DNA of 7,321 nt from Clostridia bacterium (GCA_017408205.1 JAFQVC010000071.1:1-7321), one strand, 5' to 3'; shown: positions 1-6,923, numbered from the stretch's first letter. A program made the numbers and translations. Notes: generated by a model from the sequence alone, not told the origin.

Positions 1-1
1 A

Positions 2-1240
2 TTAGAGGATTATATGATTTGCGGCGAATTGTCATTAGATGGCGAGATAAGACGTGTAAACGGTGTTTTGCCAATGGCGATAATTGCCAGAGACAAAGGG
101 ATTAAAAACATTATTGTACCTAAAGCAAATGCTTTGGAAGCAGGGGTTGTTGATGGAATTAACGTTTTCCCTGCCACAGATTTATATTCGGTTGTAAAAC
201 ACTTAACGGGAGAACAGGTAATTGAGCCCGTTTCAGTTAATGTGGATGAAATATTTTCGGACAAAGATGTTTACGAACTTGACTTTGCAGACGTAAAGGG
301 ACAAGAGAGCGTAAAAAGAGCAGTAGAGGTTGCGGTAGCAGGAGGACACAATATTTTAATGATAGGTAGTCCGGGCAGCGGAAAATCTATGATTGCCAAA
401 AGAATTCCAAGTATCTTACCTGCACCTACTTTTCAAGAAGCCCTTGAAACCACCAAAATTCATTCTATTGCAGGAGTTCTTCCTGAAAATATTTCTATCT
501 TAAAAAACCGTGTATTCAGAAGTCCTCATCACAGCGTTTCTGCTGTTGGACTTGTGGGAGGCGGTACTGTTCCAAAACCGGGTGAAATTTCCCTTGCCCA
601 TAACGGAGTGTTGTTTTTAGACGAGTTGCCTGAATTTACAAGGCAGAGTCTTGAAGTAATGAGGCAGCCCTTAGAGGACGGGAAGATTACAATTGCCCGT
701 GTCAATGCAAGTTACACATTCCCCGCCAATGTTTTGTTTGTGGCATCAATGAATCCGTGCAAGTGCGGTTATTTCGGCGATGCAAAACACAGATGCACCT
801 GTAGTCCCAACGATATTTCAAAATATGTAGGAAAAATAAGCGGACCGCTTTTAGACAGAATTGATATTCACATAGACGTTCCTGCGGTTCAATACGACAT
901 GTTGCAAGATGACGAAAAAGCAGAGTCAAGTGCGGATATAAGAGCGCGGGTACAAAAAGCCCGTGAAATACAATCAGTCAGATTTAAAGACGAACGTATT
1001 TTCAGTAATTCCCAGATGACTCCTTCTATGATAAGAAAGTATTGTGCAATTACCGACGATGCCAAAGAGATATTAAAGACCGCTTTTGAAAGTCTCGGCC
1101 TGTCCGCAAGAGCACATGACAGAATACTTAAAGTTGCCCGTACTATTGCAGATTTAGAGGGCAGAGAAAAGATTGATTTCAACCACATTGCAGAGGCAAT
1201 AGGTTACAGAAGTCTGGACAGAAAATACTGGCTTCAATAA
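2..1240 (+). CDS. comM: ComM/YifB-family Mg-chelatase-like AAA+ ATPase (5' end cut by the window)
   Basis: The reading frame is open from base 2, and the first residues (LEDY, then GELSLDGEIR) match the middle of the N-terminal Lon-protease-like ChlI domain. The ATG at 14 is therefore an internal codon. About 413 residues are present; the family is usually around 500-510, so roughly 95 are missing. Visible motifs are a Walker A (GSPGSGKS, 365-388), a Walker B (VLFLDELPE, about 608-634, acidic pair at 620-625) and a four-cysteine cluster typical of the family (codons at 758, 764, 794 and 800). They are followed by the GPLLDRIDIH segment and a C-terminal Mg-chelatase-type helical domain (GLSARAHDRI). 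In naturally transformable Vibrio and Haemophilus, ComM is a hexameric helicase that promotes branch migration of incoming DNA. The role in Clostridia is less clear. The stop codon overlaps the Shine-Dalgarno of trmL, suggesting cotranscription. Confidence 0.95.
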   Translation, partial: LEDYMICGELSLDGEIRRVNGVLPMAIIARDKGIKNIIVPKANALEAGVVDGINVFPATDLYSVVKHLTGEQVIEPVSVNVDEIFSDKDVYELDFADVKGQESVKRAVEVAVAGGHNILMIGSPGSGKSMIAKRIPSILPAPTFQEALETTKIHSIAGVLPENISILKNRVFRSPHHSVSAVGLVGGGTVPKPGEISLAHNGVLFLDELPEFTRQSLEVMRQPLEDGKITIARVNASYTFPANVLFVASMNPCKCGYFGDAKHRCTCSPNDISKYVGKISGPLLDRIDIHIDVPAVQYDMLQDDEKAESSADIRARVQKAREIQSVRFKDERIFSNSQMTPSMIRKYCAITDDAKEILKTAFESLGLSARAHDRILKVARTIADLEGREKIDFNHIAEAIGYRSLDRKYWLQ

Positions 1241-1251
1241 GGAGAATTGTA

Positions 1252-1737
1252 ATGAATATAGTTTTGGTTGAGCCGGAAATCCCGCAGAATACAGGTAATA
1301 TTGCAAGGACCTGCGCCGCAACGGGTGCGTCTTTGCATCTTGTAGGACCTATGGGGTTTCAGATAGACGATAAAAAATTAAAACGGGCAGGGCTTGATTA
1401 CTGGCACTTGCTTGACATAAACTACTACGACAATCTTGAGGAGTTTCTTGAAAAGAAAAAGGGTTGTCCTATGTTTTATTACACAACAAAAGCACCAAGG
1501 AATCATACAGAGGTAAATTACCCCGAAGATGCTTATTTATTGTTTGGTAAAGAAACTAAAGGGCTACCCGAGAAACTTTTAAAAGAAAATTATGACGATT
1601 GCGTAAGAATACCAATGATTTCTGATGCACGGAGTCTTAATTTGTCAAATGCAGTTGCCATTGCGGCATACGAGGTTTTAAGACAGCACAATTTTAATCA
1701 CTTGTTGCAGGAGGGTCAATTACATGGAACGTATTAA
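1252..1737 (+). CDS. trmL: tRNA (cytidine/uridine-2'-O-)-methyltransferase TrmL (SPOUT family)
   Basis: The 161-residue product has the usual length of TrmL (about 155-160). TrmL is a cytoplasmic SPOUT-fold enzyme that uses S-adenosylmethionine to methylate the ribose 2'-OH of the wobble base (position 34) of certain leucine tRNAs. All three SPOUT signature regions are present: NTGNIARTC near residues 13-21, the LLFGKETKGLP loop at 96-106, and the knot-forming RIPM...ARSLNLSNAVAI stretch at about 119-137. The start is well supported by AAGGAG at 1239-1244, which overlaps the stop codon of the preceding gene, with a 7-base spacer. Its 3' end overlaps degV by 14 bases, so translation of the two is probably coupled. 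Nothing is missing from the fold. The exact tRNA substrates are assumed from characterised homologues. Confidence 0.96.
   Translation: MNIVLVEPEIPQNTGNIARTCAATGASLHLVGPMGFQIDDKKLKRAGLDYWHLLDINYYDNLEEFLEKKKGCPMFYYTTKAPRNHTEVNYPEDAYLLFGKETKGLPEKLLKENYDDCVRIPMISDARSLNLSNAVAIAAYEVLRQHNFNHLLQEGQLHGTY
1709..1714 (+). promoter_or_regulatory. Ribosome binding site of the degV-family gene, inside trmL
   Basis: A perfect AGGAGG lies within the trmL coding sequence, with a 9-base spacer to the ATG at 1724. It fixes the 14-base gene overlap and suggests that ribosomes finishing trmL help degV initiate. Confidence 0.75.
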
Positions 1738-2581
1738 AATATTGGTTGACAGCGGTGCTGACATTCCAAAAGAATTAGTAGAAAAATACGACATTACTGT
1801 ATTGCCAATATGTATAATTATAAACGGTGAAGTATTTTACGACGGAGTAAATCTTGACGGCAGAGAGTATCTTGAGAAAATAAAAGAATATGAACAGATA
1901 CCCACTACTTCAATGGTACCTGTTGAAATGATGAAAGATGCGTTTATAAAGTACTCGAAAGAATATGACAAATTAATATACGTTACTATTTCTTCAAAAT
2001 CAAGCGGAGGATACCAGACTGCATTTCTCGTAAAATCACAAATAGAGGAAGAAACAGGCAACGCCTTAGATTTGACTATTTTAGACAGTTATGCTTTTTC
2101 TATGCTTTACGGCAGTGTTGTAGTTAAAATGGCGAAACTTGCAAAAAACGGTTCATCATACAATGAAGTAATAGACTGTTTTAACAAAAACATTTCAAAC
2201 ATTTCCGCATACTTTATGGTGGGCGAGTTGGGTCATCTGCAAAAAGGCGGAAGGATAAAACCGGGTGTTGCTTTGATTGGTACGTTGCTGGGGATTAAAC
2301 CTGTTTTAACAATTAATGACGGTCTTGTTGATGTGTACTCAAAAGAACGTGGCAAGAGAAAAGCCCTTGATGTTGCCGTAAAACAAGTCATTGCCGAAAT
2401 GAAAAACCCGTCAGAAAGCGAAATATTGATTGCAAACGGTTATGCTGACGAAGATTGCAAACTTGCAACGGAAATGATTTTAAGTAAAATAACACCGAAA
2501 AGTATTATGCAATATGATTTGGGTTGTGTTATAGGAACTCATACAGGTCCCGGAGTGGTGGGAATTCTTTTTACAAAATAG
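1724..2581 (+). CDS. DegV-family fatty-acid-binding protein (FakB-like)
   Basis: This 285-residue protein has the normal length of the DegV family (about 280-290). Family marks include the N-terminal ILVDSGADIP strand and loop, the PTTSMVP ligand-binding motif at residues 60-66, a SSKSSGGYQTA segment near 90-100, the GELGHLQKGGRI motif, and the C-terminal IGTHTGPGVVGILF. DegV proteins bind one long-chain fatty acid. In Staphylococcus the FakB members present it to the kinase FakA, giving acyl-phosphate for phospholipid synthesis. No FakA-like kinase lies in this window, and many clostridial genomes carry several DegV paralogues, so lipid preference and partner are unknown. The start at 1724 lies inside the end of trmL and is set by a perfect AGGAGG at 1709-1714. 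Confidence 0.93.
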   Translation: MERIKILVDSGADIPKELVEKYDITVLPICIIINGEVFYDGVNLDGREYLEKIKEYEQIPTTSMVPVEMMKDAFIKYSKEYDKLIYVTISSKSSGGYQTAFLVKSQIEEETGNALDLTILDSYAFSMLYGSVVVKMAKLAKNGSSYNEVIDCFNKNISNISAYFMVGELGHLQKGGRIKPGVALIGTLLGIKPVLTINDGLVDVYSKERGKRKALDVAVKQVIAEMKNPSESEILIANGYADEDCKLATEMILSKITPKSIMQYDLGCVIGTHTGPGVVGILFTK

Positions 2582-2587
2582 GGTGAT
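2582..2587 (+). promoter_or_regulatory. Ribosome binding site of the glycosyltransferase-CsaB fusion gene
   Basis: GGTGAT directly follows the degV stop and matches the 3' part of the extended Shine-Dalgarno consensus (AGGAGGTGAT) rather than the GGAGG core. Aligned on that consensus, the spacing to the ATG at 2591 is normal (about 7 bases from the GG). It supports the chosen start. Confidence 0.6.
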
Positions 2588-2590
2588 AAG

Positions 2591-4801
2591 ATGAAAATTT
2601 TAATGGTACTGATGGGCTTGGAAATAGGCGGAGCAGAAACTCATGTTGTAGAACTTGCTGTTGCACTTTCAAAAAGAGGTTATGATGTAGAGGTTGCATC
2701 AAACGGCGGAGTTTATCAGGAGGAACTTGCAAAATATAATATTACTCATTACAAACTGCCTCTTCACAAAAAAACTGTGGGAAGTTTTCTTAAGTCATAT
2801 TTTGGTCTTAAGAAAATTATTTCCAAAGGCAGATACGATGTTGTTCACGCTCACGCAAGAATACCGGGCTTTATCTGCGGACTGTTACAAAAAAAGCTTA
2901 AATTTAAGTTTATTACTTCTGCACACTGGGTATTCAGAACTGGGCCTCTTTTAAACAGACTTACCAACTGGGGACAGTACTCCGTTGCAGTAAGCGAAGA
3001 TATAAAACAGTATTTAATTGACAATTACCAGATGAGCGCAGACAACATTGCAGTTACAGTTAACGGAATAAATATGGAAAAGTTTTCTCCGTCTGTTACT
3101 GCGGACGAAATATACGAGGAATTTAATCTTGACAAAAATGCACCTACCATTGTATATGTAAGCAGAATGGATACGGACAGAAGTTTAGTTGCACATCAGT
3201 TGATTGAAGCGGTGCCGCGGCTTAACAGTTTGTATCCCGATTTACAGATAGTAATTGTGGGCGGCGGAAACGATCTTCAAAACGTTATGCAGGAGGCGAA
3301 AACTGCCAATAATTCAGTTAACAGACGTGCGGTAGTTATAGCAGGAGCAAGAACTGATATTGACAAGTTTGTTGCAATTGCCGACTTGTTTGTAGGTGTT
3401 TCCCGCGCAGCACTTGAGGCCATGTCTGCTGCAAAACCTGTTATTATTGCAGGTAACGAGGGTTACATCGGTGCTTTCCACGCAGGAGTATTAGACGAAG
3501 CCATAGAGACTAATTTTTGTTGCAGAGGATGTGCACCATCAACTGCGGGAAAATTATTTGACGATATCAAAGTTATTTTTGATATGGACGGGGAACAACT
3601 TGCACATCTTAAAAAATATAACAGAAAAGTAATTGCAGAAAACTATTCCATAGACAAAATGACTGACGATTATATTACAGCATACGGCAATTTACTTGAT
3701 ATGCGCACCGACATTAAGTACGATGTTATGATTTCGGGATATTACGGTTACAGAAACATAGGCGACGATTCACTTTTACAGGCAATAGTTACAAATTTAA
3801 AAGACATTAATCCCGATTTAAGAATTGTGGCATTATCAAAAGTTCCCAATGAAACAGAGGAAAAGTACGGAATTGAAAGCGTATATCGTTTTAACATTTT
3901 CAAAATTTCTTCAATGCTTAAAAAGACGAAACTTTTAATCAGCGGAGGAGGAAGTCTTCTTCAGGACATTACAAGTACCAAATCCCTTGATTATTATTTA
4001 AGAATTATTAAAATGGCACTTAAAAACGGTGCAAAAGTTATGGTTTACGCAAACGGCATAGGACCTTTAATTAATCCTAAAAGCCGTCAGAAAGTAAAAG
4101 AAGTATTAGAACGTGTTGATTTAATTACATTACGCGATGAAATTTCACTTTCGGAATTAAAAGAAATGGGAATGGACAACCCCTCTTGTGTTTTGTCTGC
4201 CGACCCTGCATATTCAATTTTGCCCCAGGACGGACAGTATGAGGAAATATGCAAAAAAATCGGTCTTACAGACGGAACAAAGTATTTTATGGTGTCTTTA
4301 AGAGAATGGGACAAAAACGGCGAACAGTTTGAGGAAAACGTTGTAAAACTTTGCAGATACGTTAATGCAAGATACGATTTGACTCCTGTCTTTATCCCTA
4401 TGCACAAGAAATTTGATTTCAGCATCTGTTCAAGAATAAGACGTCAACTTGCTTTTAAAACAATTATGATTAAAGAGCGGCTTACCGCATCTGAAATTAT
4501 GTCAATAGTTGAAAAGAGCGAGTTTGTAGTGGGAATGAGACTGCATTTACTTATTTATTCTCTGGTAGTGGGAACACCAATATTGGGAATTTCCTATGAC
4601 CCGAAAGTTGACAGTATCATTAAAAGCCACAGTAAAAATATTACTTTTGATGTTGAAAATACTGATGCAATGGAATTTACTGCGGCAGTTGACAACATAA
4701 TTGCAAACAGAAAAGAAATTGTAGAAAATAATCTTGCTGTTTCGGAAGTGCTGTCCAAAAAGGCATACGAGGACGCACAAAGAGCAGTAAGTATGTTATG
4801 A
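2591..4801 (+). CDS. csaB: Fusion protein: GT4-like glycosyltransferase plus CsaB-like polysaccharide pyruvyl transferase
   Basis: One uninterrupted 736-residue frame joins two enzymes that are usually separate. Residues 1 to about 370 form a GT-B glycosyltransferase of the GT4 type: GGAE at 13-16, HAHAR at 86-90, SAHWVF near 112-117, AVSEDI, a NGI motif before the second Rossmann domain, and LEAMSAAKPVI from 275. Residues 378-736 are a CsaB-type pyruvyl transferase: GYYGYRNIGDDS from 383, ISGGGSLLQD, YANGIGPL, GMRLH at 648-652, and GISYDPKV. CsaB proteins add ketal pyruvate to a secondary cell-wall polymer so that SLH-domain surface proteins can bind. Standalone CsaB is around 360 residues, so the length equals two full domains. 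The EX7E pair of GT4 enzymes is incomplete: Glu276 is present, but Val268 stands where the first Glu is expected. No signal peptide or membrane segment is evident. The sugar donor and acceptor are unknown. Confidence 0.9.
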   Translation: MKILMVLMGLEIGGAETHVVELAVALSKRGYDVEVASNGGVYQEELAKYNITHYKLPLHKKTVGSFLKSYFGLKKIISKGRYDVVHAHARIPGFICGLLQKKLKFKFITSAHWVFRTGPLLNRLTNWGQYSVAVSEDIKQYLIDNYQMSADNIAVTVNGINMEKFSPSVTADEIYEEFNLDKNAPTIVYVSRMDTDRSLVAHQLIEAVPRLNSLYPDLQIVIVGGGNDLQNVMQEAKTANNSVNRRAVVIAGARTDIDKFVAIADLFVGVSRAALEAMSAAKPVIIAGNEGYIGAFHAGVLDEAIETNFCCRGCAPSTAGKLFDDIKVIFDMDGEQLAHLKKYNRKVIAENYSIDKMTDDYITAYGNLLDMRTDIKYDVMISGYYGYRNIGDDSLLQAIVTNLKDINPDLRIVALSKVPNETEEKYGIESVYRFNIFKISSMLKKTKLLISGGGSLLQDITSTKSLDYYLRIIKMALKNGAKVMVYANGIGPLINPKSRQKVKEVLERVDLITLRDEISLSELKEMGMDNPSCVLSADPAYSILPQDGQYEEICKKIGLTDGTKYFMVSLREWDKNGEQFEENVVKLCRYVNARYDLTPVFIPMHKKFDFSICSRIRRQLAFKTIMIKERLTASEIMSIVEKSEFVVGMRLHLLIYSLVVGTPILGISYDPKVDSIIKSHSKNITFDVENTDAMEFTAAVDNIIANRKEIVENNLAVSEVLSKKAYEDAQRAVSML

Positions 4802-4806
4802 GGTGA
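4800..4806 (+). promoter_or_regulatory. Ribosome binding site that decides the mreB start
   Basis: GAGGTGA spans the stop codon of the fusion gene and lies 5 bases before the ATG at 4812. The competing in-frame GTG at 4803 is part of this site and has no Shine-Dalgarno of its own, so ATG 4812 is preferred. Confidence 0.8.
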
Positions 4807-4811
4807 AAGTT

Positions 4812-5843
4812 ATGTTTGGATTTTTTAAAACTGCAAATGACGTAGGTATTGACCTTGGTACTGCCTCGGTACTTGCTTATGTAAAAGGCAAGGGAGTAGT
4901 GTTGGAGGAGCCGTCAGTTGTTGCAATTAATGCTGAAACAAAGGAAATTATGGCTGTAGGATCAGATGCCCAGAAAATGCTTGGCAGAACTCCTGAGAAT
5001 ATTGTTGCTATAAGACCTCTTCGTGACGGTGTTATTTCTGATTACAATATGACAGAAAAAATGTTGAGATGCTTTTTGACTAAAATCTGCAAAAAGCGTT
5101 TATTCAGACCGAGAGTTGTAATTTGCGTACCAAGCGGCGTAACGGAGGTAGAGGCAAGAGCCGTAAGAGAAGCGTCAATGCAGGCAGGTGCCAGCAGAGC
5201 CTTTCTTATTGAAGAGCCAATTGCTGCGGCAATCGGTGCAGGTATCAATATCTCTCTTCCTGAGGGGAATATGGTAGTAGATATAGGCGGCGGTACAACT
5301 GACGTTGCGGTAATTTCTTTAGACGGTATTGTTGAATCTGCATCAATTAAAGTTGCAGGGGACAAGTTTGACGAGGCACTTATTAAGTACATTAAAAAGA
5401 ATTACAATGTGTTAATCGGTGAACGTACTGCAGAAGAACTTAAAAAAGAAGTGGGAAGTGTCTTTAATTCCTACGACCACGAAATAAAAGAAATGCAAAT
5501 CAAGGGCAGAAGCCTTGTTACGGGACTTCCTGAAACTATTACAATCAGTTCCGAAGAAACAAGAGTTGCTTTTGAAGAATCTGCAGATGCCATTGTGGAA
5601 GTTATTAAAAGCGTTATTGAAAAAACACCTCCTGAACTGGTTGGTGATATAAGCACTAACGGTATCGTATTAACCGGCGGTGGCTCACTGGTTAAAGGTC
5701 TTGACAAATTAATCAGTCTTCACACGGGAATAGACTGCAGGATTGCTCCTGATGCAGTTTCATGTGTTGCTTTAGGAACCGGTAAGGCGTTGTCATTTAT
5801 GAACAGTCTTCAGGAAGTAAGAATAGATAAATATCAGATTTAA
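4812..5843 (+). CDS. mreB: MreB/Mbl-family actin-like rod-shape protein
   Basis: The product is 343 residues from ATG 4812. It begins MFGFF, like many MreB proteins, with a short amphipathic N-terminus that probably touches the membrane. The actin-type ATP-binding motifs are in order: phosphate-1 loop GIDLGTAS at residues 12-19, IRPLRDGVISD, VPSGVTEVE, EEPIAAAIGAG, phosphate-2 loop DIGGGTTD at 157-164, and adenosine motif TGGGS at 288-292. MreB polymerises under the membrane and guides the elongation machinery that inserts peptidoglycan along the side wall. Sequence by eye does not separate MreB from the paralogues Mbl and MreBH. No mreC or mreD follows, which leaves open that this is a second, Mbl-like copy. 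Ten bases separate it from the wall-polymer gene upstream, and 11 from mscL downstream. Confidence 0.94.
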   Translation: MFGFFKTANDVGIDLGTASVLAYVKGKGVVLEEPSVVAINAETKEIMAVGSDAQKMLGRTPENIVAIRPLRDGVISDYNMTEKMLRCFLTKICKKRLFRPRVVICVPSGVTEVEARAVREASMQAGASRAFLIEEPIAAAIGAGINISLPEGNMVVDIGGGTTDVAVISLDGIVESASIKVAGDKFDEALIKYIKKNYNVLIGERTAEELKKEVGSVFNSYDHEIKEMQIKGRSLVTGLPETITISSEETRVAFEESADAIVEVIKSVIEKTPPELVGDISTNGIVLTGGGSLVKGLDKLISLHTGIDCRIAPDAVSCVALGTGKALSFMNSLQEVRIDKYQI

Positions 5844-5854
5844 CGGAGGTAATT

Positions 5855-6238
5855 ATGAAAGTTTTTAAAGAATTTAAAGAGTTTGCATTTAAAGGAAATG
5901 TAATTGATATGGCAGTCGGTGTTGTTGTCGGTACTGCTTTCTCAAAAATCGTAACATCTTTGGTTAATGACGTAATTATGCCCCTTATCGGAAGCATCAC
6001 TTCGGGAAAACAGTTTGCAAATCTGCAACTGGTACTTAACGAAGAACAGGGCGCCGCAATACTTTACGGTAACTTTATTCAAAATATTGTTGACTTTTTC
6101 ATTATTGCAGTTTGCGTTTTTGCTTTTGTCAAACTTATGAATAAGTTGAAGCCAAAAAAAGCACCTGAACCACCTGCGCCTAAGACTCCTACAACAGAAG
6201 AATTGTTAACAGAAATCCGTGATTTAATCAAAAAATAA
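5855..6238 (+). CDS. mscL: Large-conductance mechanosensitive channel MscL
   Basis: The 127-residue protein has the expected length for MscL (about 120-150). The N-terminal amphipathic helix (KEFKEFAFKGN) leads into the first membrane helix (about residues 15-45), with the conserved IDMAVGVVVGTAF pore segment and the SLVNDVIMPLIG signature. A short extracellular loop follows, then the second membrane helix (about 70-95, NIVDFFIIAVCVFAFVKL), a proline-rich linker, and a charged C-terminal helix (TTEELLTEIRDLIKK) that forms the cytoplasmic bundle. The homopentamer opens under membrane tension to release solutes during sudden osmotic downshock. The start is supported by GGAGGT at 5845-5850. It is the last gene of the apparent operon, and no intrinsic terminator with a T-run follows it. 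Confidence 0.97.
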   Translation: MKVFKEFKEFAFKGNVIDMAVGVVVGTAFSKIVTSLVNDVIMPLIGSITSGKQFANLQLVLNEEQGAAILYGNFIQNIVDFFIIAVCVFAFVKLMNKLKPKKAPEPPAPKTPTTEELLTEIRDLIKK

Positions 6239-6250
6239 CTTTGTTCTAAT

Positions 6251-6259
6251 TGTTATAAT
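6251..6259 (+). promoter_or_regulatory. Extended -10 promoter for the SSB-like gene
   Basis: TGTTATAAT contains the TGn extension and a perfect TATAAT (6254-6259). No good -35 lies 15-19 bases upstream, where the end of mscL sits; extended -10 promoters commonly tolerate this. Transcription would begin near 6266, giving a leader of about 40 bases. The element lies entirely inside the left arm of the inverted repeat, so a protein bound to the repeat would block it. Confidence 0.55.
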
Positions 6260-6291
6260 CTTGGAATAGTATTAACTAAAAGATTATAACA
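6251..6291. repeat. Perfect 12-bp inverted repeat overlapping the promoter and reaching the RBS of the SSB-like gene
   Basis: TGTTATAATCTT (6251-6262) is exactly mirrored by AAGATTATAACA (6280-6291) with 17 bases between. Inside the spacer, TAGT (6267-6270) pairs with ACTA (6275-6278) around a four-base loop. No T-run follows and the stem is AT-rich, so it is not a standard intrinsic terminator. The right arm ends on the first base of AGGAG (6291-6295). It could be a repressor operator on DNA, or a hairpin in transcripts reading through from mscL. Confidence 0.8.
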
Positions 6292-6295
6292 GGAG
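6291..6295 (+). promoter_or_regulatory. Ribosome binding site of the SSB-like gene, favouring a TTG start
   Basis: AGGAG, extended imperfectly as AGGAGAGTGA, lies 10 bases (5 counting the extension) before TTG 6306. It is one base from GTG 6297, too close for that codon to be the start, and 25 bases from ATG 6321, too far. Confidence 0.55.
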
Positions 6296-6305
6296 AGTGA
6301 AGGTT

Positions 6306-6923
6306 TTGGAAAATCTACTTATGAATAATAAGGCGGAATTAATCGGTGAATTAGTCAGCGACTTTTTATACAGTCACGAAAGTTTTGGAGAGACATTTTA
6401 CATATTTACTGTAAAAGTGCCAAGATTGTCCGATTGTGTTGATTACATAAATGTAACTTCGTCTGCTGATTTACTGTCCCAGTGTGATTATAAAATTGGT
6501 GACATTCTTCATATTTGCGGTCAGTTCCGTTCCTATAACAATTATTCAGGTGTAGGAAGTAAACTTGTTTTGACGTTGTTTGCAAAATCAATTTTTTTAG
6601 CACCGCCCGATTTTCAATATGTAAATCAGGTGGAACTTGATGGATATATTTGCAAAACACCTGTTTATCGGACTACGCCTTTTGGCAGGGAAATTACCGA
6701 TATTTTACTTGCGGTTAACAGAACACATAATAAGTCTGATTACATTCCTTGTATTGCCTGGGGTAAAAATGCCAGAATTACAAAGGATTTTGATGTTGGC
6801 AGTCACGTTAGTATTTTAGGACGTATGCAAAGCAGACAGTATCAAAAAAGAATTGACGAAAATAACGTGGTTACAAAAACTGCCTACGAAATATCAGTAA
6901 ACAAAATAGACAGTATTGAATAA
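6306..6923 (+). CDS. Tandem OB-fold single-stranded DNA-binding protein (clostridial SSB-like)
   Basis: From TTG 6306 the product is 205 residues. It carries two OB-fold halves: residues about 9-100 (AELIGELVSDF..., GDILHICGQFRSYNN) and about 107-205 (VELDGYICKTPVYRTTPFGREITDILLAVNR, SDYIPCIAWGKNAR, VGSHVSILGRMQSRQYQKR). The second half carries the strongest SSB signature, with the PxCIxWG strand and the GR(M/I)QSR strand. Proteins of this two-domain type, annotated as single-stranded DNA-binding protein, are known from Clostridia. Unlike canonical SSB, it lacks a disordered tail ending in the acidic DDxPF-type tip that recruits partner proteins; it ends KIDSIE. It probably coats single-stranded DNA, but a specialised role beside a separate main SSB is plausible. 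In-frame GTG 6297 and ATG 6321 are the alternative starts. It has its own promoter and terminator, so it looks monocistronic. Confidence 0.85.
   Translation: MENLLMNNKAELIGELVSDFLYSHESFGETFYIFTVKVPRLSDCVDYINVTSSADLLSQCDYKIGDILHICGQFRSYNNYSGVGSKLVLTLFAKSIFLAPPDFQYVNQVELDGYICKTPVYRTTPFGREITDILLAVNRTHNKSDYIPCIAWGKNARITKDFDVGSHVSILGRMQSRQYQKRIDENNVVTKTAYEISVNKIDSIE

Noticed and set aside
14..1240. ATG at 14 as the true start of the ComM gene
   Set aside because: The frame is open to the left edge, and the codons before it (LEDY) fit the conserved interior of the ChlI-type domain; about 95 residues of the family are missing upstream.
2897..2908. 12-bp perfect palindrome CTTAAATTTAAG
   Set aside because: It lies within conserved coding sequence, encodes ordinary lysine/leucine/phenylalanine codons, is AT-only apart from its ends and has no regulatory context; chance is the simplest explanation.
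3701..3703. Internal ATG at the junction of the glycosyltransferase and CsaB halves as a separate csaB start
   Set aside because: The bases upstream (about 3681-3700) contain no Shine-Dalgarno, and the frame runs continuously from 2591.
4803..4811. GTG 4803 as the mreB start, giving a longer product
   Set aside because: The GTG lies inside the GAGGTGA Shine-Dalgarno used by ATG 4812 and has no ribosome site of its own; MFGFF at 4812 matches typical MreB N-termini.
5042..5392. Minus-strand open frame of 116 codons inside mreB, and a similar one at 889-1188 inside comM
   Set aside because: Both lie fully opposite strongly conserved coding sequence, have low-complexity compositions and match no recognised protein; they are shadows of the plus-strand genes.
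6251..6291. The inverted repeat as an intrinsic terminator for mscL
   Set aside because: The stem is almost all A-T and is followed by AGGAGAG rather than a T-run.
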